Assembly (NCBI GenBank): GCA_905221035.1
Contig: CAJNBP010000008.1
Location: forward strand, 9,287-73,286
Direction of reading: 5' to 3'
DNA from: a bacterium
Lineage (GTDB): Bacteria; Bacillota; Bacilli; Lactobacillales; Streptococcaceae
Length of the DNA stretch: 64,000 bases
Shown here: positions 1 through 8,612 of the stretch, one piece after another
Layout of the letters: the number at the start of each line of letters is the position of its first letter
How positions within the stretch are numbered: position 1 is the stretch's first letter
The notes under the pieces: model-generated
Seen by the model: the letters and a program-made list of their open reading frames with translations, nothing else
What the model was told of the DNA's origin: nothing
The model's database searches: none
Position numbers and translations under genes: made by a program

Positions 1-2650
1 ATGCTGAAGTTGGAATAATAGATTGAGCGTAGTATTTACCACCTTTAATTAAAACATTATTAAAGACTGCATTTCCGCCACTATTTGCATTTACAGTAGC
101 GACTTTTTCAATTTTTGTAACTCCATTTTCCACATATTCACGGAATAATGTAATAGGATAACCATTTGTACCGTTTGATACTGTTAAGTTTTTCGTTTGT
201 CCACGAGAGTTTGTTAAGTTTTCTGTGAACGTCGGAGTTTTCGGTTGAATCGCAAACTTAATGTTCAAGAAGTCTGAAGATCTATCGGCAAATGTACGTT
301 TAACTTTATATTCTACTAAACCTGGTTTATCAGCACCGTGCATCCCGATTTGAGAAGCAGATAATTTATTCCCTTCTTTATCGTAGAATTCGAATTGTTG
401 TCCGGCAGTTGTCGCCTTAGTATTTGATGAAGGTGTATTACTTCCTACTGGAGCAGTATATTGGTGCATATCGAAGTTACTGTTATAAGCACCTGTAGCA
501 TCATAACCTAAGATACCATCAGCTCTAAAAGGAGCGTAGTCAAAGTCACGTCCACCAAAACCATATGCTCCTTGAGGATATGCCGTATTATAGTGTTTCC
601 CTTGTTTAATTAAGAACGTACCATTTCCTACTACGTGTAGCGGGAATCTATCTGTATCATCTTTATCATAAGCATGACGTCCGTGCCATTGTTGTGCTAA
701 GATACGACGTCCCCATTGTTGAACACGATAACCGGCTGCATAGTACAGTTTATCCATTCTCGTATTGTTCGTGTTAGTTGTTTTGAACGAGATAGAATAC
801 GAATCACGCCCATGTAATCGGAAACTATAAACAGATTGTGTATTATCAGCAATCCTATTAAACATATCGTCAGATTTCTTTGTTTCGCCATTAGCACTCT
901 CTAAACGACGAGTATAATACCCTGCATAAGCTGAACTTCTAGCTAATCCTTCTAAACTATCTTCCTCAGCTCCACCGTTTCTTCTTATTCCAATTTCTCT
1001 TCCTGTAAGGCTAGAGTTTGGATTAATACTCTTAAGTCTATTTAGCAAATCTCCAGATCCGCCTAGTTCATCTTCATTACCATTTTGAGCTGTTTTAATA
1101 ATACTAATACTGTTATTGTCTACTCTTTGTCCCTTTGGAATAGAGAAGAAAGCATACCCGTCTTGTTGATCTTCGTGGGCAGCATTAAAGGTAATCGTCC
1201 ATAAATACCCACCATCAACTTCGTTTACCTCTTCGTAAACTAGACGTTTAATATCTCTTACAGGAGAGTGGTTTGCGTTATTAGCTACTAAGCTCTCTGT
1301 AAATGTGTGGAATAAATACGTGTATTTATCGTATGGAGATGATCCTTTTGTACCATCTTCATAGTAGTACTCTTTAGCAATGTTATAATGATTTGAACCA
1401 TCACGATCTTGCCCAATCGCACGTGAACGACGTCTAGGCTCATCTTCTACCGAACGCACAGTTCCTGGAACTGTAGGTTGCTCATTCAAAGGTTGGCCAT
1501 TCTCATCCTGTTTACGTAAGAACGCTTCAGTAAAGTCACGAGCTGCTTTTAAGTTTGCTGTAGCAGCCGCAAAGTCTACTTCAGATAGAACTGCGTTTTC
1601 GCCAGTAAGTCCTAGTTTTTCGTTTAACTTGTCGTAGTTAGCTTTGATAGCAGCTACTTTAGCATCATCTGCACCATTGTCTTTTAAGTACTTAACGATA
1701 TTACGCATTTCATCTGCTAATGCATAATTGTCCTTACCGTTTGTGTAGGTTGGTATTGCTTTAGGTGCAACTTCTGCTTCTGGATTTGAACCACCAGCAG
1801 ATTCTGGTTGAACAACTCTACCTCTTCTTCTCTTTCCACCAGATTCTCCAGCTAGAGTTACTGGTTCTAGAGCTGCTGGCGCTGGATTGGCAACTTCTAA
1901 TGTCGCTGTTTCTTCTTTTCCATCAGCGATAGGATTTGCTACTGGCAATGATTTTTTGCCACGTTTTTTAGGAAGAGAAGCTTCCTCTCCGCTATTGCCT
2001 TCAGCCGGTTGTTCCGGCTGTGCTGGTTGCGATGCTACTTCTGTTCGTTTAGCAGCTTCAAGGCTAGACACTGCTTGTTGAAGAGAGCTAAGCGCTTGTT
2101 CTACCTCTTCCTTGCTAGCATCAGGATTAGCCAAAACTTGCTTAGCATTTGCCACAGCAGTCTCTACTTGCGCGAGAGCTGTTTTGACATTTTCTGCAAG
2201 AGTAGATGACTGAAGTGAGCTGATAGTAGCTGAAACTTGATCCACCACTGATGACAGTTCAGATTTGTCAACTTGAGGCTTGGCAATTTCTGTTGGCGAT
2301 GATTTTTTATCAAGTTGAGGTTTCGACGTTCCCTCATCATTGGTTTTTGTCGCCCCACCTACAGGTGTAGTAGTTGAGCCAATTGTAGCGTTAGTTCCTG
2401 CTTCTGGTGCTTGATATACAGAGCCCTCTGGCTTTTTAAGAGTGGCTTGATCAGGGTCACCTTCCCCTGAATTGGGGTTGCTTGAAGATGTCGCTACTCC
2501 ATCTTGGCGTGCAGCTAAAGCTTCCTCTGCTTTAACGCTATTAGCACCAAAAAACAGCAAGGATGCTACCGCAACACTAGCTGCGCCAAAATGGTACTTT
2601 CTAATAGAAAAGCGTGTTAATTTCTCTCCGGGATGTTTTCCGAATTTCAT
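1..2650 (-). CDS. YSIRK-type surface protein, N-terminal part (runs off left edge)
   Basis: Open reading frame of 883 codons on the minus strand with no stop before the window edge, so only the N-terminal part is present. The ATG at 2650 follows a good ribosome site (AAAAAAGGAGAAC). The first 45 residues form a YSIRK-type signal: FSIRKYHFGAASVAVA, a hydrophobic stretch, then VKAEE as likely cleavage region. This signal type marks septum-secreted, usually sortase-anchored proteins; the LPXTG end would lie outside the window. Residues about 45-260 are low-complexity with an Ala/Gln/Val-rich, coiled-coil-like part near 125-190, followed by unusually basic patches (LPKKRGKK, GKRRRGRVV). From about residue 290 an ordered, aromatic-rich ectodomain begins that I cannot assign to a family. 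Its promoter carries a G9 tract. An adhesin is likely by architecture only; the ligand is unknown. Confidence 0.85.
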   Translation of the reverse strand, partial: MKFGKHPGEKLTRFSIRKYHFGAASVAVASLLFFGANSVKAEEALAARQDGVATSSSNPNSGEGDPDQATLKKPEGSVYQAPEAGTNATIGSTTTPVGGATKTNDEGTSKPQLDKKSSPTEIAKPQVDKSELSSVVDQVSATISSLQSSTLAENVKTALAQVETAVANAKQVLANPDASKEEVEQALSSLQQAVSSLEAAKRTEVASQPAQPEQPAEGNSGEEASLPKKRGKKSLPVANPIADGKEETATLEVANPAPAALEPVTLAGESGGKRRRGRVVQPESAGGSNPEAEVAPKAIPTYTNGKDNYALADEMRNIVKYLKDNGADDAKVAAIKANYDKLNEKLGLTGENAVLSEVDFAAATANLKAARDFTEAFLRKQDENGQPLNEQPTVPGTVRSVEDEPRRRSRAIGQDRDGSNHYNIAKEYYYEDGTKGSSPYDKYTYLFHTFTESLVANNANHSPVRDIKRLVYEEVNEVDGGYLWTITFNAAHEDQQDGYAFFSIPKGQRVDNNSISIIKTAQNGNEDELGGSGDLLNRLKSINPNSSLTGREIGIRRNGGAEEDSLEGLARSSAYAGYYTRRLESANGETKKSDDMFNRIADNTQSVYSFRLHGRDSYSISFKTTNTNNTRMDKLYYAAGYRVQQWGRRILAQQWHGRHAYDKDDTDRFPLHVVGNGTFLIKQGKHYNTAYPQGAYGFGGRDFDYAPFRADGILGYDATGAYNSNFDMHQYTAPVGSNTPSSNTKATTAGQQFEFYDKEGNKLSASQIGMHGADKPGLVEYKVKRTFADRSSDFLNIKFAIQPKTPTFTENLTNSRGQTKNLTVSNGTNGYPITLFREYVENGVTKIEKVATVNANSGGNAVFNNVLIKGGKYYAQSIIPTSA

Positions 2651-2804
2651 GAAATGTTCTCCTTTTTTATTATGATGATGGATCCTAAAAACATCAAATT
2701 CTTAAGAATCCATCTTGATGTCTTTGCAGATACATTTTTTCACATTTAGATAAAGGACTATATACCTCATCTAAACAACTACACACTTTATGCAGTCTAC
2801 TATA

Positions 2805-2838
2805 ATTATACCATACCCCCCCCCGATTTCGCCATAAA
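2805..2838 (-). promoter_or_regulatory. Extended -10 promoter of the left surface-protein gene, with G9 in the spacer
   Basis: On the minus strand the sequence reads TGGTATAAT (TATAAT at 2805-2810), an extended -10 box about 155 bases upstream of the ATG. Immediately upstream lie TAT and nine consecutive G. No good -35 hexamer sits at the normal 16-18 base spacing (it would be GGCGAA). A weak TTATGG or TTTATG lies at 21-22 bases. Tract length would directly set promoter spacing. Confidence 0.6.
2816..2824 (-). repeat. Homopolymeric G9 tract in promoter spacer
   Basis: Nine consecutive C on plus (G on minus) in an otherwise AT-rich intergenic region, 5 to 13 bases upstream of the -10 hexamer of the left surface-protein gene. 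Tracts of this length are prone to slipped-strand gain or loss of bases. Confidence 0.85.
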
Positions 2839-3258
2839 ATCATAAAAAAAGATTGATATATACCACATTTTTTGACTAAATAGTTAACATATTATAAATA
2901 TTAATGGGTGTTTCGGACCATGCTTGTTTTATGTTTTATTTATAAATAGCGCTTTATATTGATATGTTATTATGTAAATATGTGTTTTATATATTTAGAA
3001 ATATTATTAATCTATGCTAATTTTTTTATAAAAAGTAAAGAAATAGACAAGGATTGAAGGCTAGCTTGATTTGTAGCAAAGTTTGGAATACCTGTAGACG
3101 GCTCCTATGATTCTCATAGACTAAAGGACATCACTGTCTCAAGATTCATTTAAAGAGGAGATAGATTTCTAAACCCTTGGCATATATATTAAAGGTTCTT
3201 ATCCTAACAAATACCTGAACTACAATATCTCTTGAGTAAGCTATTAACTATTTCTTAT
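2839..3258. other. AT-rich intergenic stretch, no gene seen
   Basis: About 420 bases of strongly AT-rich DNA upstream of the left surface-protein promoter. No open reading frame with a ribosome site, RNA gene or clear inverted repeat was seen. Confidence 0.5.
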
Positions 3259-3665
3259 ATGATAGATTGACGCTAAAAAAGCACACCGTAGATTATGAAA
3301 CATTCCTAGAAATTGATTTGAATCCCTTAATCAATTTACCCAGATTTTATTTCATTTAACTACAGTATATTCAATCCAGAATAGTACAACATAGCTTCTA
3401 AAAAATTGGTAGAAATCGGTTTGAATACCCCAATAAATTGATTCAATTTTTATTCCATTTTACTATAGGATATTGAATCTATAATAGGCAAAACAACTTC
3501 TGAAATATTGTTAGAAATGCACTTGACTTTAACAATCAATTTGTTCTGTTTTTAATTCATAAAATTATATTTTGTTGAATCTAGAAAAGTACAATACGAC
3601 TTCGCAATCATTGTTAGAAATTAGTTTAGAAATCGCTATGTAGTATTCCAGATTCAGTCCATTAT
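3259..3665 (-). repeat. Tandem array of about four degenerate RUP-like elements
   Basis: Four diverged copies of a 102-107 base unit lie head to tail, starting near 3259, 3367, 3473 and 3576. The shared core AGAAAT (plus) recurs at 3308, 3411, 3513 and 3616, giving periods of 103, 102 and 103. Each unit has TATA-like ends, a segment like GAATCTAGAATAGTACA and a segment ending TTTTACTATA. The pattern fits, from memory, the pneumococcal RUP element (about 107 bp, TA target, thought to be mobilised by an IS630-type transposase). The family assignment is inference; the tandem repetition is seen directly. Confidence 0.65.
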
Positions 3666-3784
3666 ACAGCCAAAAACAACTAAAAAAGGATGGCTAATCC
3701 CTTTCACTTCAAGAGATTTGGCTATCCTTTATTTTTTATTTCTCTGTTACCTATGGAAAGTTTAAGCTCTCTGGCATCTATCCC

Positions 3785-4246
3785 TTATAACAGTGCCTCA
3801 AACTCAGCGACGGTCATGCCTAATTGCTCACTCGCAAATTCAGAAGTTAGAACATGTTGGCGTACCATATCCAGAAATGCAAAAAGTTTCCCTTCTTCCC
3901 TTCCTTCAACTTTCCCACGCTCTAGTCCCTGTTCAATGCCCTCTGCAAGGCCACGTTCTAACCCTTGTTCAATACCTTCTGCTCGACCACGTTCAAGACC
4001 ACGTTCTAAGCCTTTTTCTTCAGCTTGCTCCAAGGCATAGTCATGAGCCAATAAGGCTTGCTCTTCTCGCATACGTAGTTGACTAAACATTTTCCTGTCC
4101 TCCTCGGACCAGCTCTTGTAGTCCAGCAGTTGATCTGCCTGGCTGATGGCTCGCTCGGGTTCTTGGGTAAAGGGTTTATTCCCGAAAAACTCCAACCACG
4201 GTTTGCGAATGCTATCTTTGCTGGTTTCTCTGTATTTTTTTAATTC
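3785..4246 (-). pseudogene. 3' fragment of a second Rpn-family nuclease gene
   Basis: This stretch encodes only the C-terminal part of an Rpn-like protein, homologous to the last 118 codons of the full gene just upstream. Homology begins at ELKKYRET, the codon right after the TAA of the full copy and in the same frame, so the fragment has no normal start or ribosome site; a TTG at 4195 is the only nominal start. The N-terminal nuclease core is missing. Unlike the full gene it carries a 12-residue repeat three times (LERGRAEGIEQG type, 36-bp DNA period, about 3890-4010), a tail typical of this family. It ends AEFEALL instead of VEELLKEHRK, so it derives from a diverged paralogue rather than a recent copy. 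Expression would need stop readthrough or internal initiation. Confidence 0.75.
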
Positions 4247-5125
4247 TTATTTGCGATGCTCTTTCAATAGTTCTTCAACCTCAGAGACAGTCATGCCTAA
4301 CTGCTGGCTGGCAACCTCAGAAGTCAGAAGACCTTGGTGGACCATATCTAGAAAGGCAAAAAATTTCCCTTCCGCCCTAGCAGTTTCCAAGGCATAGTCC
4401 TGCGCTAGCAAGGCTTGTTCTTCGCGTCTGCGTTGTTCACTAAACATTTTCCTGTCCTCCTCGGACCAGCTCTTATAGTCTAGCAGTTGGTCTGCCTGGC
4501 TAATAGCTCGCTCGGGTTGCTGGGTAAAGGGTTTATTCCCAAAAAACTCTAACCATGGTTTGCGAATGCTATCTTTGCTGGTTTCTCTGTATTTTTTTAG
4601 TTCTAAGAATGCCATCTTGACCAGATGATTTTCTTGTCCATTATTTGTGATAGTTAAGACCTCACCTGTCGTGTCCTCTCGCATGCTAAAGCTATGAAAG
4701 GCTAAATCATCTTGGAAATAATTACTATCGACAATTGCGATAGCGTATACTGGTGCGATGTGTTTATAGCTCTGGTGAGTATTGCCTTCTTGCTGACGAA
4801 TTTTTTCTAGATTTTGATTGACCTGACTGCATAGGTAAGCCCACAGGCGATTGATGAAAAAATTCTGATGATGAACTTGAATTTCAATAATAACTTGCGT
4901 ACCGTTGTCTAACTCCGCCAAGACATCTATACTGGTATAGAAATCCTGGGCCGAGTAAGGCATGGAAGGTAAGACGTGTATATTGCTTCCCTCCAAAATG
5001 GTCACATTTTTGGCTGGTAAGTCCAGCATATCGCGAATAAATTGACAAGTGATTTCCGGATTGCTAAAAATCTTCTTAGCAACTAAATCATTGGTCGGGC
5101 TGATGCCCGGATGACGTACAGTCAT
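4247..5125 (-). CDS. Rpn family recombination-promoting nuclease / PD-(D/E)XK transposase-like protein
   Basis: A 292-residue protein of the Rpn (transposase_31 / PDDEXK) family, DNA nucleases linked to recombination and, in some bacteria, phage defence. The start chosen is ATG at 5125 (MTVRHPGISPTND) because AAAGGAGAGG precedes it; an upstream in-frame ATG at 5185 has no ribosome site and overlaps the promoter. The N-terminal NDLVAKKIFSNPE is typical. The catalytic core is visible as D in TSIDVLAEL followed by VIIEIQVHHQ, matching the family D...ExQ motif. The C-terminal part (WLEFF..., QADQLLDYKSW...) is helical and ends in a short AEGK segment where the neighbouring fragment has an expanded repeat. 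An extended -10 promoter lies just upstream, so it is probably monocistronic. Confidence 0.8.
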   Translation of the reverse strand: MTVRHPGISPTNDLVAKKIFSNPEITCQFIRDMLDLPAKNVTILEGSNIHVLPSMPYSAQDFYTSIDVLAELDNGTQVIIEIQVHHQNFFINRLWAYLCSQVNQNLEKIRQQEGNTHQSYKHIAPVYAIAIVDSNYFQDDLAFHSFSMREDTTGEVLTITNNGQENHLVKMAFLELKKYRETSKDSIRKPWLEFFGNKPFTQQPERAISQADQLLDYKSWSEEDRKMFSEQRRREEQALLAQDYALETARAEGKFFAFLDMVHQGLLTSEVASQQLGMTVSEVEELLKEHRK

Positions 5126-5140
5126 ACTTCCTCTCCTTTC

Positions 5141-5149
5141 ATTATAGCA
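5141..5149 (-). promoter_or_regulatory. Extended -10 promoter of the rpn gene
   Basis: TGCTATAAT on the minus strand, 16 bases upstream of the chosen ATG at 5125, with no clear -35 box. The AAAGGAGAGG ribosome site lies between, giving a very short leader. Confidence 0.5.
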
Positions 5150-5266
5150 CATTTTTAAATCTAGGTTTACTAGATTCACTGCCACTATCTATTTATTCGG
5201 AAAAGAAAGGATAAATGAAATAGTAAATAAAAAATAAGAACAGCGGATAAGCAATAAATGTTAAGA

Positions 5267-5818
5267 TTATCTATCCTTCTTACTTATCTGGTAATAAATG
5301 AGGTCCGCAAGATAGCCTTTTCTCTCCACACCATTGGTAATGGTTTTTAGATAAGACATTCCAGCCTTCTCCATGACACGACCTGAAGCTGGATTGAGAC
5401 TGGCATATCGAGCTTTGACTTTTTGAAAACCTGCTTGAGTAAAACAAAAGTCCAACACAGCTTTCAAGGCCTCTGTCATAAGACCTTGACCCCAATAGTT
5501 TTTTCCTAAAACATAGCCAATTTCACAACTTGAATCATCCTCATCTATCTTAACGATACTAATATCTCCAATCACTTGCTCTGGGTTTTCTTTGGGACAA
5601 ATGGCCCATTTGTAATAGTTGGGATTTGTATAGGAGCCAACCCAATTTCGAATCGACTTCCGAGTCACCTCAACATCAGGATGAGGATTCCAGGTGACGT
5701 AGATTAGATTCTCAGCAGACGAAGCCCAATTTTGAAACATGGCTTCCGCATCACTTTCCACAAATCTTCGCAAGATTAAACGATCTGTCTGTAATATTTG
5801 CGTACCGATAGATTTCAC
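5267..5818 (-). CDS. GNAT N-acetyltransferase (RimJ/RimL-like)
   Basis: A 183-residue acetyltransferase of the RimJ/RimL type. LQTDRLILRRFVESDAEAMF near the N-terminus is the characteristic opening of this subfamily. The acetyl-CoA binding motif A is ending in GYVLGKNYWGQGLMTEAL, and NPASGRVMEKAGM is the usual C-terminal signature. It probably acetylates a protein or small-molecule amine, but the substrate cannot be read from sequence. The start is a GTG at 5818 preceded by GAGGTAG. It stands alone, with terminator-like hairpins upstream separating it from nadE. Confidence 0.85.
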   Translation of the reverse strand: MKSIGTQILQTDRLILRRFVESDAEAMFQNWASSAENLIYVTWNPHPDVEVTRKSIRNWVGSYTNPNYYKWAICPKENPEQVIGDISIVKIDEDDSSCEIGYVLGKNYWGQGLMTEALKAVLDFCFTQAGFQKVKARYASLNPASGRVMEKAGMSYLKTITNGVERKGYLADLIYYQISKKDR

Positions 5819-6192
5819 GATACTACCTCGCTTTCTGATAGATGATTCGATGTCAAATCTCCATTGAAACTTGTTTTGCTTTTGAACCTCAAGGTAATAA
5901 GCTAAAAAGGTCCACAGGACCTCCTCGCTTATTTATTTCCGTGCTCGGGGTAAAAAGACTAAACTCAGTAACAGCTAAAAAACAAGTTTTTCATCTAGTT
6001 CCTTGACACAGTCGCTGTCTGGTTTGAAATGCGCTTTACCAAGCTTTTTCAAACCTAGTCATCGTTGCGGGGGTGAGACAAGGAAAATCGAACTCTGTGA
6101 GTTACCGGACCTTCTTCGCTTTCTTATTTCTAGGCTCGGGTTAAAAACCTCCACTGGAGCTTATTCTTGCTTCCCAGTTTCTAGGCAAGAAG
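5819..6192. other. Intergenic region with terminator-cassette repeats
   Basis: No gene is supported between the GNAT gene and nadE. On the minus strand two diverged copies of a cassette (GAGC...GAAATAA...AGCGA...AGGTCC) occur, at about 5904-5950 and 6105-6150. The same cassette is tandemly repeated downstream of rpsR near 34.8 kb. Only the 5904 copy keeps an intact hairpin. A further inverted repeat (AGCTT / AAGCT arms) lies at about 6159-6194. Confidence 0.5.
5904..5922 (-). terminator. Rho-independent terminator-like hairpin in cassette
   Basis: On minus, AGGTCC-TGT-GGACCT followed by TTTT, preceded by the GAAATAA...AGCGAGG cassette also found downstream of rpsR. Confidence 0.6.
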
Positions 6193-6217
6193 CTAAAAAG
6201 GTCCCCCGAACCTTTTT
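6193..6217 (-). terminator. Terminator of pncB-nadE
   Basis: AAAAAGG / CCTTTTT hairpin with a GC core, overlapping the nadE stop codon and ending in a T run on the minus strand. Confidence 0.7.
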
Positions 6218-7040
6218 ACTCCCAAAAGTCATCAAATACGGTGATTGGTAGGTGGCGTTTGTGTTGGCCTTTATGCCACCAGTTTTCAATAGTCGCTTGA
6301 GCTTCTGGGCTAACTTGTTTGCCTTCGAGGTAGTCATCAATTTCATTGTAAGTGACTCCGAGGGCTACTTCATCAGCTAAGCCTGGTTTGTCTTCTTCTA
6401 GGTCTGCTGTTGGGATTTTTTCATAAAGGGCTGGGTCTGCACCAAGTTCCTTCAATAGTTGTTTTCCTTGACGTTTATTGAGACGGAACAGTGGTAAAAT
6501 ATCTGCACCACCGTCACCAAACTTGGTAAAGAAACCTGTGATATTTTCCGCAGCATGGTCTGTTCCAATGACCGCTCCGCTATGGGCACCTGCCAGGGCA
6601 TATTGGGCAATCATACGGCAACGTGCCTTGATATTTCCCTTGTTGAAGTCTGAAACAGGGCTTCCTGTCGCTTCAACTGCAGCTGTCATGGCATCAGCTA
6701 ATTCTTTGATATTGACTACCAAGCTGACATCCGGCTGGATAAAGGCAAGGGCTTTTTGAGCATCTGCTTCATCAGCTTGTACTCCATAAGGCAGGCGGAC
6801 AGCGATAAATTTGTAGCTGTCATCACCCGTCTCTGCTCGCAGTTCTTCCATCGCTAATTGAGCCAAGCGACCTGCCAAGGTTGAGTCCTGACCTCCAGAA
6901 ATCCCTAATACAAAGGTTTTTAGGAAGGGATGTTTTTTCAGGTATCTCTTTAAGAAATCAATGGAACGACGGATTTCTTCCTGAGCATCAATCACTGGTT
7001 TCACACCCAGTTCTTGGATAATCGTTTCTTGCAAACTCAT
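6216..7040 (-). CDS. nadE: NH3-dependent NAD+ synthetase
   Basis: A 274-residue NAD synthetase, the usual size for the ammonia-dependent form without a glutaminase domain. It adenylates nicotinate adenine dinucleotide and amidates it to NAD+, the last step of NAD salvage. The ATP pyrophosphatase P-loop SGGQDS is at residues 48-53; [20 protein letters not shown] is the conserved substrate-binding loop; the C-terminus ([11 protein letters not shown]) is typical. The start codon overlaps the stop of pncB (ATGA), so the two are translationally coupled and form one salvage operon converting nicotinate to NAD. A terminator overlaps the stop codon. Confidence 0.97.
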   Translation of the reverse strand: MSLQETIIQELGVKPVIDAQEEIRRSIDFLKRYLKKHPFLKTFVLGISGGQDSTLAGRLAQLAMEELRAETGDDSYKFIAVRLPYGVQADEADAQKALAFIQPDVSLVVNIKELADAMTAAVEATGSPVSDFNKGNIKARCRMIAQYALAGAHSGAVIGTDHAAENITGFFTKFGDGGADILPLFRLNKRQGKQLLKELGADPALYEKIPTADLEEDKPGLADEVALGVTYNEIDDYLEGKQVSPEAQATIENWWHKGQHKRHLPITVFDDFWE

Positions 7041-8497
7041 TCTTCTTCTCCTTCACCAAGGGCTTCCTTGCGCATCTTATCAATCAAGTCCATCTTGTCT
7101 TGCCATACATCACGCGCCAAATCCACTGGATAGTGTTGCGGATTGAGTACACGTTTGTACTCATCCCAAAGCTTATCAAATTCCTTACGGGCATAGGCCT
7201 GAATCTCAGTCAAGCTAGGCAGGTTGTAAATCAATTGCCCGTCCTTGAAAATATCCACCAAGAGAGGCACAGCATCAAAATTACGAACCATCTTCTTGAT
7301 GTAGGTATAAGTTGGGTGGAACATCTTGATTTCTGTCATGTCACTCACATCCACACCGTCATAAGTGATGTAATCGCCTTCTGACTTGCCTTTTTCACGA
7401 CTGGTAATGCGCCACACCTGCTTCTTACCTGGCGTAGACACTTTTTCCGCATTATTAGACAGCTTGATGGTATTGCGCATATTACCATTTTCATCTTCGA
7501 TGGCAACAATCTTGTAAACTGCCCCAAGAGCTGGCTGGTCATAGGCTGTAATCAGCTTGGTTCCCACACCCCAGACATCAATCTTAGCCTTTTGCATCTT
7601 GAGGTTGAGGATAGTATTTTCATCCAAATCATTAGAAGCATAAATCTTAGCCTCTGTAAATCCGGCCTCGTCCAGTTGCTGACGGACTTTCTTAGAAATG
7701 TAGGCAATATCCCCAGAGTCAATCCGCACACCCATAAAGTTAATCTGCTCACCTAGCTCACGCGCCACCTGAATGGCAGCTGGCACACCGATGCGAAGGG
7801 TGTCATAAGTATCCACAAGAAAGACACAGTTTTTGTGGGTTGCAGCGTAAGCCTTGAAGGCCTCATAGTCGTTACCATAAACCTGTACCAAGGCATGGGC
7901 ATGAGTCCCCAAGACAGGAATGTCAAAGAGTTTACCAGCACGCACGTTGCTGGTTCCATTGGCACCACCAATCACCGCTGCGCGTGTTCCCCAGATAGCC
8001 GCATCCATTTCTTGCGCCCGACGTGTCCCAAATTCCATCAAAGGTTCATCTTCTATGACCGAACGAATACGAGCTGCCTTAGTAGCCACCAAGGTCTGGT
8101 AGTTGACAATATTCAAAAGAGCTGTTTCGACCAACTGACATTGGGCTAGAGGGCCTTCCACCTGCACAATCGGTTCATTAGCAAAAACCAAATCCCCTTC
8201 TTGGGCAGAACGAACCGTCAACTCCAACTTGAAATTGCGGAGGTAATCCAAGAATGCCCCATGATAGCCAAGCGACTCCAAATAGGCAATATCACTATCT
8301 GAAAAACGCAAATCTTCAAGATAGTTCACAATTCTTTCCAAACCAGCAAAAACCGCATAGCCGTTTTTAAAAGGCTGTTGGCGGAAATAAACCTCAAAAA
8401 CTGCCTTCTTATTGTGAATCCCTTGGTCAAAGTAAACCTGCATCATATTAATCTGGTACAAGTCCGTGTGCAATGTCAAACTATCATCTGGATACAT
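7037..8497 (-). CDS. pncB: Nicotinate phosphoribosyltransferase
   Basis: A 486-residue nicotinate phosphoribosyltransferase, which makes nicotinate mononucleotide from nicotinate and PRPP using [18 protein letters not shown] near the N-terminus, [31 protein letters not shown] and [17 protein letters not shown] are the family landmarks for substrate and PRPP binding. Streptococci lack de novo NAD synthesis, so this is the entry step for scavenged niacin. It is first in the pncB-nadE operon with its own promoter and a long inverted repeat in its leader. Confidence 0.97.
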   Translation of the reverse strand: MYPDDSLTLHTDLYQINMMQVYFDQGIHNKKAVFEVYFRQQPFKNGYAVFAGLERIVNYLEDLRFSDSDIAYLESLGYHGAFLDYLRNFKLELTVRSAQEGDLVFANEPIVQVEGPLAQCQLVETALLNIVNYQTLVATKAARIRSVIEDEPLMEFGTRRAQEMDAAIWGTRAAVIGGANGTSNVRAGKLFDIPVLGTHAHALVQVYGNDYEAFKAYAATHKNCVFLVDTYDTLRIGVPAAIQVARELGEQINFMGVRIDSGDIAYISKKVRQQLDEAGFTEAKIYASNDLDENTILNLKMQKAKIDVWGVGTKLITAYDQPALGAVYKIVAIEDENGNMRNTIKLSNNAEKVSTPGKKQVWRITSREKGKSEGDYITYDGVDVSDMTEIKMFHPTYTYIKKMVRNFDAVPLLVDIFKDGQLIYNLPSLTEIQAYARKEFDKLWDEYKRVLNPQHYPVDLARDVWQDKMDLIDKMRKEALGEGEEE

Positions 8498-8521
8498 ACT
8501 TTTCCTACTTCCTTAACTAGA

Positions 8522-8580
8522 AATACATGAAAATTTTCAAAAACTTCCATGTATTCCAATAAATTAGTACTATTATATCA
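8522..8580 (-). promoter_or_regulatory. pncB promoter and leader inverted repeat
   Basis: An extended -10 box TGATATAAT (hexamer at 8572-8577) lies about 75 bases upstream of the pncB ATG, with no strong -35. Between it and the gene is an inverted repeat with perfect 8-base outer arms, AATACATG (8522-8529) and CATGTATT (8548-8555), and partly paired AT-rich inner arms. It could be an RNA hairpin or a repressor site; no T run follows. Confidence 0.5.
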
Positions 8581-8612
8581 CATTTTAGCCGGATTGAGAA
8601 AAGAGTAACAAG

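Noticed and set aside
1887..2209. Short plus-strand open frames inside the left surface gene
   Set aside because: Shadows of the minus-strand YSIRK gene, whose signal peptide, ribosome site and promoter are clear.
3690..4040. Plus-strand open frame of 116 codons rich in Ser/Arg/Pro
   Set aside because: It is the complement of the 36-bp repeat in the rpn fragment; the minus-strand frame shows clear Rpn homology.
6003..6251. Plus-strand open frame of 82 codons between the GNAT gene and nadE
   Set aside because: It runs across terminator hairpins and into nadE, has no ribosome site and shows no protein-like pattern.
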